A stretch of 18,437 bases of DNA from Oehlia diaphana. Taxonomy: Eukaryota; Glomeromycota; Glomeromycetes; Glomerales; Glomeraceae. Within the stretch, counting starts at the first letter, position 1. Every line of letters begins with the position of its first letter. The position numbers and the translations under genes are program-made. The DNA lies in the NCBI GenBank assembly GCA_003833135.1, contig QZLH01000238.1, forward strand, positions 83,319 to 101,755, given 5' to 3'. This document shows, one piece after another, positions 1 through 8,058 of this stretch. The notes beneath the pieces are model-generated. The model worked only from the letters and a program-made list of their open reading frames with translations, did not search any database and was not told the origin of the DNA.

Positions 1-3000
1 TATATGGACGGAAAATCCATTTTTCAATAATTCTTAATACTTCTTTAGAAGATGGTCTTTTTGATGAGTCTTCATTCCAACATGTTTTCATTAAATCTAC
101 GTAACATTGTGGAGTATTTTCAATAATTTCAGGACGTTCACCTTTACAAATACTCAAACTAAGTTGAATATCATGTGCTCTATTATTAAATGGTGGTACC
201 CCAGATGTAAGTTCCCACATAATCATAGAAAAACTATATATATCACTAGCTGGAGTATAAGATTTGCCTCTTAAAACTTCAGGAGCCATAAATGGCATTA
301 CACCATAAATATCGTACTTTTTCAAAATGATTTTACAGGTTGGCATAATCCTAAATCACTAATATAAATTTTATCATTATTCTCAACATTATTATGATTT
401 AAAATATTACCATCATGAAAATCACAATGAATAAGATTTGCTATATGTATCATACTAAGTCCAGAAATAATTTCGTACAACATATACAATTTTTGGTACC
501 AATTATTTTTAACTATTCTTGTTAAATTTTCTCTTAAATTACCTTTATTTGCGTAATCCATTACTATCATATATTTTGAAATATTTGGAACTTCTGTAAA
601 ACCATAAAAATTTATAATATTATTCGACCTTAAAACAGTTATATGATATTTCCACTATAAAAAATAATAATAATTTATTAATATAAATAAATCTTAATTT
701 AAATTAAAAATAGAAAATAATATACTATCATACTTCTTTTAAAAATTCATTTAAAAATTCATTTAAATTTTCATTTAAATTTTTATGGCATTTAAGAATT
801 ACTTCTTCATCTCTATTATTCTTTAACCAAGTAGCTTTATATATAGCACCAAATCCTCCTTCATTAAGATATTCAACATTTTTAAATTTGTTATAAGGAA
901 ACCATTTCAATCCATTTTCAAGAATAAATTTATCTATAATTGCATTTTCACTTTTTCCAAATCTATAATTTTAAACAGTTAAATTATATTATTGACATTA
1001 TAGATTATATTATAATTTACACAAAACAAATTATTGCTTACTCTGAATTTAAATAGGAATTTAATGTAATATAATATAAGTCATAATTCTTGGATACATA
1101 CAATAGCCTATAATTTACAACTTACCAACTAAAGTAAGAGATATTTTTCAAATGAAAGAATTCAGTTAACAAATAAATATTATATAAAAATATATAATGA
1201 TAGAGATACTTACAAGCTATATCATAAATAATTTTTAAATAAAGAAATTAATTAGTTTAAATTATACATAAATATTATAACAATAAGTAATAATAGAATT
1301 AAATAAATAACTTACGAACTAAATTATTTAATAATTTTTTAAATAAAGAAATTAGTTAGTTTAAATTATATGTAAATTTTATAACAATAAGAAATAATAG
1401 AATTGAATAAATAACTTACTTCCTATAAATTAAAAACTTTTTAAATAAAGAAATTAGTTAGTTTCAATTATATGTAAATATTGTAACAATAAGTAATAAT
1501 AGAATTAAATAAATAACTTACGAACTAAATTATTTAATAATTTTTTAAATAAAGAAATTAGTTAGTTTAAATTATATGTAAATTTTATGACAATAAGTAA
1601 TAATAGAATTGAATAAATAACTTACTTCCTATAAATTAAATAATTTTTTAAATAAAGAAATTAGTTAGTTTAAATTATATGTAAATATTATAACAATAAG
1701 TAATAATAAAATTAAATAAATAATTTACCATCTATGAAATAATTTTTTAAATAAAGAAATTAGTTTCAATTATATGTAAATATTATAACAATAAGTAATA
1801 ATAGAATTAAATAAATAACCCATAACTTACAATCTATTAAATAAATAAAGAAATTAGTTAGTTTAAATTATATGTAAAAATTATAACAATAAGTAATAAT
1901 AGAATTAAATAAATAACTTACTTGCTAAATTATTTAATAATTTTTTAAATAAAGAAATTAGTTAGTTTAAATTATATATAAATATTATAACAATAAGTAA
2001 TTATAGAATTAAATAATAACTTACCATCTATGAAATAATTTTTTAAATAAAGAAATTAGTTAAATTATATAAATAATATAAATATAGATATCATATAACT
2101 TACACCCTGTAGTATTATTAATTATTAATTTGTTAGATATAAAGATAATATAAAAAGTATTTACTGCAAATTATTTATATTACTTACAATCTAGTTATTT
2201 AAATCAAGAATATAATTAGTTGAATTATGTAAAATATTAAACAAATAAATATAATATATATATTGTAACTTACCATCTGCAATATAATCAATATTAAATA
2301 GTTGTTTAAACAAAGAATTTAGTTATTTGAATGTTATGTAGAATAAATAAAGTAAAGGACTAAAGATTTAAATAACTGATAACTTACCAACTACAGTATT
2401 ATTAATCATTAAATAAATTATTTAGTTATATGGGAATACAATAAAAATGATGAGTAATTCAATTATATTAACTTACGAGCTAATTAATATAATTTTTATA
2501 TAATATAGTTAGTCTAAATCATGTTTGTAGTATTTGAATTGTTTATGAATAAAAACTTAATATTTCAGCTTGTTTGATATACCTTTATATTCCTCAGCAT
2601 TAAATCCTTCAAATTCCTCAATTCTACTACTTTCATCAGTGCCACTTCCCTTAAATTCTTTAGTGTCATTTTCTCCAAATTCTTCAATATTACTGGAAAC
2701 TAGTTTTGTTATATTGCAAATTTGGTTTAATTATATTTGATTATTTACAATTAATTCGAGATCCGGCTATAAATCAGTGAAAATTACTATCAAAAAATGG
2801 GGCGAGATTTTGTAGATCATTAATGAAATTCATTTAATTGGCATTTTTGTGGGTAAGGTATCACTGCATCCAGTGCAATAAAATGAAATGTTACGCAGTA
2901 TTTTATAGCAGAAAAACCACAGCTTTTGAATGCATTATTAATTTCCCTTCTGATGAAAATTAAAAAATGACTTGTCTTTGTGGCGACGGCAGATTCTTTA

Positions 3001-3231
3001 TTATTTACGATTTTCACTGATCAACATCCGGATCACGAATTAAGTTTTTTTTAATAAATAAAAATCTTAATATTTCAATTTTGTTTATATATTATATTTA
3101 TTACCTTCAGGTTCCCTGGTATCACACAAAACTAGTTTTATTATATTGCAAGTTTGTTTTAATAATTTTGAGTAATCTAATTTATATTATCAGTATTCAT
3201 GTTTAATATATGCTTTACCTTTATCATCCAT
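1..3231 (-). CDS. Protein kinase (TKL-like), 21-exon model, partial at the window edge, one frameshift
   Basis: Predicted Ser/Thr or dual-specificity protein kinase of the family expanded in Rhizophagus. Model exons in transcript order: 3219-3231 (ATG, MDDK), 3105-3131, 2583-2699, fifteen 3-nt exons, a 1-nt exon at 1042, 734-962, and 1-654, which continues off the window. Exon lengths up to 734 sum to 432 nt, exactly 144 codons. Seen: glycine loop GGFGAIYKA, candidate VAIK-type lysine in VILK, catalytic loop HCDFHDGN, DLG in place of DFG, MAPE and DIYSFSMIMWE. The final intron, 655-733, is 79 nt with GTATGA and TAG. The frame breaks once at the A run 324-327, between DLGLCQPVK and KKYDIYGV. 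The start is the least certain point: the frame stays open upstream to 3423, but no earlier ATG exists there. Family identity is firm; the microexon part is inference from splice signals and phase. Confidence 0.85.
324..327 (-). other. Homopolymer frameshift in the kinase
   Basis: On the minus strand the frame DLGLCQPVKSF runs into TGA at 322-324, while the next conserved stretch, KKYDIYGVMPFMAPEVL, is in another frame. One extra base in this short T run (A run on the plus strand) would restore continuity. A 20-nt intron would be too short to explain it. Either the gene is decaying or the base was lost in sequencing or assembly. Confidence 0.75.
734..781 (-). repeat. In-frame 12-bp tandem repeat in the kinase
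   Basis: Four 12-nt units encode NLNE, NLNE, FLNE, FLKE at the end of the exon that carries the glycine loop and the lysine. They lie where the region ahead of helix C would be. Unit length is a multiple of three, so copy-number change would not break the frame. Confidence 0.7.
1042..1042 (-). other. Predicted single-nucleotide exon (A)
   Basis: The minus strand reads ATTCAG, A, GTAAGC, with an 83-nt intron before it (1043-1125) and a 79-nt intron after it (963-1041, ending TTATAG). The exon starting at 962 needs two bases to complete its first codon before TTT GGA AAA. The last microexon supplies only one, G. With this A the codon is GAA. Without it the junction is read as TGA in the kinase frame. 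The frame requirement holds however many 3-nt exons are used. One-base exons are known from plants (Arabidopsis APC11), so this is unusual but has precedent. Confidence 0.5.
1316..1727 (-). repeat. 206-bp two-unit tandem duplication inside the microexon array
   Basis: Positions 1316-1521 and 1522-1727 are near-identical copies, about ten differences by eye. Each contains two introns and the exon pair GAA and TTC. The four microexons at 1626, 1522, 1420 and 1316 therefore read GAA, TTC, GAA, TTC. This is direct evidence that the array grows by copying whole intron-plus-codon units. Two ATG units (1729 and 2025) also share their flanking sequence, while the CAA unit (1922) has flanks like the TTC units but a different codon. 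Confidence 0.85.
2583..3131 (-). other. Kinase N-terminal exons 2 and 3 with duplicated intron borders
   Basis: Exon 3105-3131 (27 nt, LCDTREPE) and exon 2583-2699 (117 nt, rich in Glu, Ser and Asp, ending FEGFNAEEYK) are both phase 1 to phase 1. Both follow the same acceptor context, AATATAA(C/T)AAAACTAG. Both are followed by related intron starts containing TGAAATATTAAG. They therefore look like products of a duplication of one exon with its intron borders, with later length change. The acidic segment has no recognisable domain and precedes the microexon-encoded linker. Confidence 0.55.
2755..3039. mobile_element. 285-bp MITE-like element inserted in a kinase intron
   Basis: The two ends are inverted repeats. 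Including the outer TTAA, 34 positions can be aligned with about five mismatches: TTAATTCG, then GATCCGG, then ATCAGTGAAAAT. A TTAA lies at each outer edge (2751-2754 and 3040-3043), a candidate target duplication. The element sits wholly within the intron 2700-3104; removing it with one TTAA leaves 116 nt, the normal intron size here. An open frame on the minus strand (2820-3017) covers most of the element but matches no domain I know. TTAA duplication recalls piggyBac-type insertion, but the terminal bases do not fit the usual piggyBac end, so I leave the superfamily open. Confidence 0.6.
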
Positions 3232-3681
3232 TGCGATATCAAAACTCTTCTTAATTGAAAAAGATAAAGTAAATAACTTTTTTTCTTTTTTTTTTACGCC
3301 TTTATTAGTATGAATAAATATGGTAACAATATTAATGCAAGATGCATTATGTTGATCACCAAGTACAAGATCACAATTTTCGGTTACAGCCGATGATGAT
3401 TTCCGACAAGTTTGGCCGAGCACGTGATCAACCGGCCAGCGTTAGGCTATCGGGAAAATGTCCTGTCGGGAAACGGTCCGTAAGCGACACACACAAAACT
3501 ATTTTATAACTTAATGAAATGATTTACGCCAATTGTACACAATTTTTTTACCGAATCCACATATGTTGGATACGGAATGTTGGCCAGAATTAAAGCATAG
3601 TGCCGGACTAGGATTTCGTAATGCCGGCCAAGCTCCGATTTCCACTAGTATTCAGAAACCACATACAACATATATATATAG
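3232..3681. other. Transposon-derived debris upstream of the kinase
   Basis: This stretch is less AT-rich than its surroundings around 3400-3480 and 3590-3650. It carries GGCC-containing motifs: GGCCGAG, ACCGGCCAG, TTGGCCAG and GCCGGCCAA. Two diverged direct copies of a roughly 19-bp motif lie at about 3569-3587 and 3610-3630. A minus-strand open frame (up to 3423) runs into the proposed kinase start, but it begins only at a GTG and looks fortuitous. No complete gene is seen. Confidence 0.4.
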
Positions 3682-4578
3682 TACAGTATAACTCATAAGC
3701 ATGAAACCATTTTTTAAACCACATTTAGGCACCTACATACTAATTAAAAAGTTAGCACGATTTCCATAAGTTAACAATTATTTTTGTACAAGCTCTATTA
3801 ACTTTATTTTGAAAACTGCTAAAAACCGAAATAGGGAAATTCAGTGTCAAAATTTTGGTCCAAGGATCCGCAAAATTATGAAATTATGAAATTATATCAC
3901 GGGATATACTATACACGAGTCTAAGCAATCATCACTTGTCTAGTACTGTAGCTTTTTAAATTTTCTATTAAAAAAACCGGAATAAAATATCAATCTGTTT
4001 ATTTACCATATTATTGATTTATTATAATGTTTATTACTTAATTCACCAAATTGAACTTTATTGTTATTATTTAGATTAGATTTGGAATCAATGTAGTCAA
4101 TAAAGACTCGGGTGTAAGCCGTACAGATTTAATTGATACCTTAACTCCAGCTGTAATTACAGTATTTCAGGTTTTTAATGCCGGTCGAACTATTTATGAA
4201 ATATTTATTTATTAGAAGTTATCATTTATGTTCACATGATTAGAAAGCTATTTTTTTTTTTTTGCAAGAAAGAAAAGATAAAAGAGACAAAAGGTATCAC
4301 TGTGAATATAAATCAAAAATTTATAATTTTAGTTTTGATTTTATAAAAATAATTCGCTTATTTCTTTGACATACTGTATTATATTATACTGTAATATATT
4401 ACATATTTTTTTTAATATATAAACGTTAAACTTCATACTTTATTTAAAAAATTTATGATTTAAAAAATTCAAATACATAATATATAACAGATAAAGATAT
4501 TGTGGGATAATATGAAATTTACGAGATAAAATATAAAAAACAAAAATGAAAATATTTAAGTATATATAATAAAGGAAG
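3682..4578. other. Non-genic stretch with possible decayed Tc1/mariner-like ends
   Basis: A TACAGTAT end at 3682 and an inverted TACTGTA end at 4372-4378 have loosely similar interiors (ATAAGC a little inside each). This resembles worn Tc1/mariner termini about 700 bp apart. The resemblance is weak. Apart from the short coding relic at 4075-4215, nothing else is recognisable. Confidence 0.2.
4075..4215 (+). pseudogene. Short exon-like relic, possibly an ion-channel pore fragment
   Basis: A 46-codon open frame without a start codon follows acceptor-like TTTAG and ATTAG. Its middle reads SRTDLIDTLTPAVITVFQVF, then diverges after FNAG. The pattern of a hydrophobic pore helix ending in TVFQV recalls the P-loop of voltage-gated calcium channels of the Cch1 type, where an acidic residue and Trp normally follow; those are absent here. 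A donor-like CAG-GTTTTT lies at the TVFQ position. Identification is tentative: it may be an orphaned exon carried by a transposon or simple chance. Confidence 0.3.
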
Positions 4579-5257
4579 TTAAAAAAATACTTGATATGGG
4601 TTATTGAAAATTTTAGTAAGATTTTTTAATTGTCTGTTTAATCGCCTCTTCCTGGAGTACCAAACGTTTTTAATTTCATTTCTGGAACGCAACCTTTCAA
4701 ATACTTTTTCCATGTTCGATTGTAAAGTCTTCCACGGAATTTTTTTATTATTATTAAAAGAGAGATACTCTTCCACCCATTCGTAAATATATTCTTTTTC
4801 TCTATGCGTAAAAGGTACGTGGATGGTTAAACAGACTAAAACAAAAAAAATGTTACTTCAAAGATTTTTTCTTTATAAAAAAAGGATTTTAAAGTTATAA
4901 TTATAATAATTTACTTACGTCTCGGATCCAACTTATTCCACCAACTACATTTTTAAATTAATTTAATATTTTTTCTTTAAAAAAAAAGAGAGAGAACTGA
5001 AAAATTGGTTATTAACTTACGAATGACAAATTTGCCTGGGACTGTGTGGAATAATTTTACTCAATTCCACAAAGGGACTTCGGTTTACTCTTCCATACCT
5101 ACTCCATTTATCCATATAGAGAGTTATAATTCTCTCATTCTAAAAAAAAATTATTAAAATAAATATAAAAATTAATATCAAAATTTTTAATATAAACTGC
5201 TTTAACATAACATACATTCGGGTCAATTCTACAAATTGTTCTTCGTTGACGTGGCAT
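4579..5257 (-). CDS. Myb-like DNA-binding protein, four exons, 147 aa
   Basis: Exons in order: 5216-5257 (ATG, MPRQRRTICRIDPN), 5021-5139, 4919-4944 (26 nt) and 4579-4835. Introns are 76, 76 and 83 nt, with GTATGT, GTAAGT and GTAAGT donors and TAG acceptors, in phases 0, 2 and 1. The joined frame is open and 444 nt long. Two tandem Myb/SANT-type units are visible. The first covers about residues 15-63 and ends SPRQICHSWWNKLDPRL. The second covers about residues 69-130, from PFTHREKEYIYEW to RSRNEIKNVWYSRKRR, with the basic recognition-helix pattern IKNxWxSRK. The likely role is sequence-specific DNA binding in the nucleus. It is short for a transcription factor, with almost no tail. Target genes cannot be inferred. 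A plus-strand open frame across the last exon is a shadow. Confidence 0.8.
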
Positions 5258-7255
5258 ACTTGTTAATTTTAGTGAACGGAAGGTTAGTAAAGAGAATGAA
5301 GAGGATTTAAAAAATTTAAATGCTTTCAGTTATTCTTATTATATTTATTATATATCTATTTTATCATATATAAATTTCTTAATAATATATTATTAACATA
5401 AAATGCAGTTCAAGCCAATTATAGAAGTCAACTTTAATATACAGTACATATATTTAAATATTGAATGAATTATCCCTTTGTGTAAGTGAAAATTTTATTT
5501 TTGTGAGTGGGTAAAAATAAAAATAAAGTCATTAGGTCTAGATTGTAAAGAAAATATACATTTTAAGACAGGTAATAGATTACTCAATTTAGTTCAATGA
5601 AAAAAATTTCATCATTCATAAATATTCGAAACTTCGAATTATTGCTTCTTGTTTTGATAAAATTCCCGAAATGATCCGTTAACATAAAAAATATTTACTA
5701 TAATTTGGTTATAAAATAACTTTATCTTTAAACTAGATACAGTATTTCCGATAAATATGATAAATATAAATTCCATGATACTATTCCTAATAAAGTAAAT
5801 AAAGTATTATTATTTTTTTTTTTCACACATTAATCAGCTGATCAACTGATATGTTTTTTCAATTATTATGATGGTACAGAAAAAAAATTAAATTTATTTT
5901 TTATATATTTTTTTTTTTTTTTTTAAAACGTGTTTGAAAGTTCTCCTGATGTGATATCTTAATATTGTTATATACAGTATGTAATATATTATGTATATAT
6001 TGATTCAATGATTCATGTTCGGTAGATGCGGAGATTTGATCCGATCACGATCAAAATGAATGCGATCTGATATAGGAAAGTAGGATCTATCGAGATATTA
6101 TTTTTATTTTATTTTATTTTTTTAAAAAAAAGTCGAATTCTTTCAATGATATACAGTAACTCTTAAATGAAATGCAATATAAGCGAAACTAATATATACA
6201 TATATATATTGTTCTTTATTGTAATAATATACTATACTAACAGTTGATGCAAGTACAGTGTATGCATCCCTTTGAGACTTCTTTTAACAATATAACTAAC
6301 GAACCTTTTTCAAAAAAAAAAAGATGATAGATTATCTATCGTGCAGAAAAACACAAGAAAAAACACAAGCTTATCTGTAATTAATCAGAAAATAACCTTG
6401 ATCATGTTAACTAAAAATTTGGGGGAATAATTTTAAAATATATTTATTTTGAACAAAGATAAGTTAAAAATGGAAATTCGGGAAGCACCAGAAATAAAAT
6501 AATAAACAAAATTACTTTTTTGTATGATTTATTGATTGTAGAACGAAATCTTTTTAACGAATGAATTATAATATAATCAAAATATTTATGGTGATTTTAA
6601 TAAATAAATAACTTAAATTGTTAAAATATAATTACTTGAATAATTTATTAGAATTAAGAAATGATATAATTTATATTCTAGATTACAGTATAATATAACC
6701 GCTAACTATTATCAGCATAGATTGTGTTTGAAAAATATGGTATAACTTAAAATTTGGCATAGATCTGATTAGTATTTCAGTATGCATGACATATTACAAC
6801 GTTTAATTTTGGGGGCCCAAAATTTTTTAAAAGAGCCCAAAAATCTTTTAGAAGAGCCAAAAGAGCATAAAATTTTATCGATCAGTCCCACAAATTGGTA
6901 TAGAAAAAAGCCAATAAAAAACGGTTCTCAGATATCTCGTGACTTTTAATTTCCTTCGTTAACGAAAAGTTTTATTTATATTTTCATAAAAAATATAAAA
7001 ATAATACATATAATATATATAAATAATAAATAGCGTAAATAACATAAAAACATAAATATATGAATAACATAAATATCATAAATAATATCAAATAAAATAA
7101 ATTCAAAAACAAACGAGGGTAAGAAAATACGAGTATACGACATAAAGCTTCAATAAATAAAAGGCATAAATTACAAAATATCATAAATTTTCTCAATTGT
7201 ATAATTATATACAAAGAAATCATCTTAATCCTGACTAATATTTTTTTTTCACAAG
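5258..7255. other. Intergenic AT-rich stretch without a supported gene
   Basis: About 2 kb of AT-rich sequence with poly-T and poly-A runs near 5810-5925 and 6105-6130. It also holds isolated TACAGTA motifs (near 5437, 5973 and 6153), which may be worn transposon ends, and a run of AT-rich short repeats at 6970-7220. No open frame has recognisable protein character. Confidence 0.5.
6805..6880. repeat. Palindrome and GCCCAAAA short repeats
   Basis: A 20-bp inverted repeat at 6805-6824 has 9-bp arms, AATTTTGGG and CCCAAAATT, around GG. It runs into two and a half tandem copies of a unit of about 20 bp that starts GCCCAAAA and ends AGA (about 6815-6870). It looks like the border of a degraded element; no partner border was identified. 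Confidence 0.5.
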
Positions 7256-8058
7256 TTAATTATCATAATTTAAAAGGAATGAAATAGAAATTTTTGAATA
7301 CCCATTTTGATTTTTTGAAATAAGCAATTCATCGGAATTAACATGATGAAAAATGAATTTACGTTCATCTTCTATATCATCCAAATTTTTCACTTGTTCT
7401 TGTTCTTGTTTTTCATTTCTAATCACTTGTTCTTTAGTTTTGATACCTCTCACTTTTAGTCCTTTAAGTTTTCTCAAGTAACTCTTCTTTCTTGAATTCC
7501 AATAGTTTTTGATCTTGTTTTCAGAGTGTTGCTTACCAAATTGAATTTTTAAATCTTTAATTATATATTTCCAATGAATGACTCCAGTTAAAGTTCGATG
7601 TTCTCTAATCCATTTAATAATAAACTTTTTTTCTTCAAACTCCAAAGAATCAAGGCATACTTACCGTAGTACAAAAAAAAATTAAAAAACTGCAAGTTTT
7701 TAAAAAAAAGAAAGAAAAAAAATTAAAATTACTTACAACTTGGATCAAGATAATTCTTCCAGCTAAATTTAATTATAAAAAAATGTTTTAAAAAAAAGGA
7801 AAACAAAAAACAAGAAAAAAATAAAAAAAAATTTGTAACCTACTGGGAAGCAATTTGTTTTGGAGTATATTCTGGGACCAATTTACTAATCTTTACGAAA
7901 CGATTATGACGATTTTTCCATCTTTTCATACCGTACGTGATAAGTTTATTACTCTTTAAGAAAAAAAAAAAAGAAAAGAAAAAATTAATAAAATTTTTTT
8001 ACGTAGTAATATAATATTGTAAAATTTATCTACATACAGTTTCATCGAATAACAACAT
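7256..8058 (-). CDS. Myb-like DNA-binding protein, four exons, 186 aa
   Basis: Exons in order: 8038-8058 (ATG, MLLFDET), 7844-7953, 7737-7762 (26 nt) and 7256-7659. Introns are 84, 81 and 77 nt. Their phases 0, 2 and 1 and the 26-nt third exon are the same as in the gene at 4579-5257, so the two are paralogues. The first Myb-like unit spans about residues 15-53, ending TPKQIASHWKNYLDPSL. The second spans about residues 58-110, from EFEEKKFIIKWIREH to SENKIKNYWNSRKKS. A longer tail rich in Glu, Gln and Lys follows. The third acceptor would be GTAAG rather than the usual YAG; the only nearby CAG (about 7691) leads to an immediate stop. Intron 1 has an AAAG acceptor. A run of 18 A precedes the ATG. 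Function as a nuclear DNA-binding protein is inferred from the domain pattern. Confidence 0.75.

Larger units (their letters stand above)
963..2582 (-). other. Array of fifteen predicted 3-nt microexons between short introns
   Basis: On the minus strand the motif YAG, three bases, GTAAGT recurs fifteen times. Candidate exons in order: CTC 2477-2479; TTG 2388-2390; ATG 2274-2276; ATT 2188-2190; GGT 2104-2106; ATG 2025-2027; CAA 1922-1924; ATT 1831-1833; ATG 1729-1731; GAA 1626-1628; TTC 1522-1524; GAA 1420-1422; TTC 1316-1318; CTT 1214-1216; TTG 1126-1128. Introns within the array are 76-111 nt, and nearly all show a CTAA branch-point-like motif (most often AAACTAACTAATTT). Of the donors after the 3-nt exons, fourteen are GTAAGT and one is GTAAAT. 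The preceding exon (2583-2699) ends in phase 1, so each microexon spans a codon boundary. The joined product reads ALDDWYANYGIRIPFE with no stop and enters the kinase frame. One of the other two frames meets TGA at once. Splicing itself cannot be seen from DNA; the alternative is one large repeat-bearing intron. Confidence 0.6.

Noticed and set aside
303..342. A 20-nt intron (GTAAAATC to GAAAAAG) to explain the kinase frame change
   Set aside because: Far below the 76-nt minimum seen for other introns here; a one-base homopolymer change explains it more simply.
1200..2100. Regularly spaced similar repeats that could suggest a CRISPR array
   Set aside because: The similar parts are about 100 bp and carry donor, branch and acceptor signals; the constant-length variable part is only three bases, and the context is a eukaryotic gene.
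2820..3017. Open frame inside the MITE-like element
   Set aside because: No domain is recognised, the frame starts in a terminal repeat at GTG, and the element removes cleanly as part of an intron.
3190..3423. Minus-strand open frame of 77 codons upstream of and overlapping the kinase start
   Set aside because: It begins at GTG inside transposon-like sequence and contains a strong donor where the kinase model leaves it; only its last internal ATG is used in my model. It could still be an upstream exon, but I cannot support that.
4604..4786. Plus-strand open frame opposite the first Myb-like gene
   Set aside because: Shadow of the minus-strand exon, which has domain and splice support.
6984..7223. 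Minus-strand hydrophobic open frame
   Set aside because: Low-complexity AT-rich repeat sequence that yields Ile, Leu, Phe and Tyr by composition alone.
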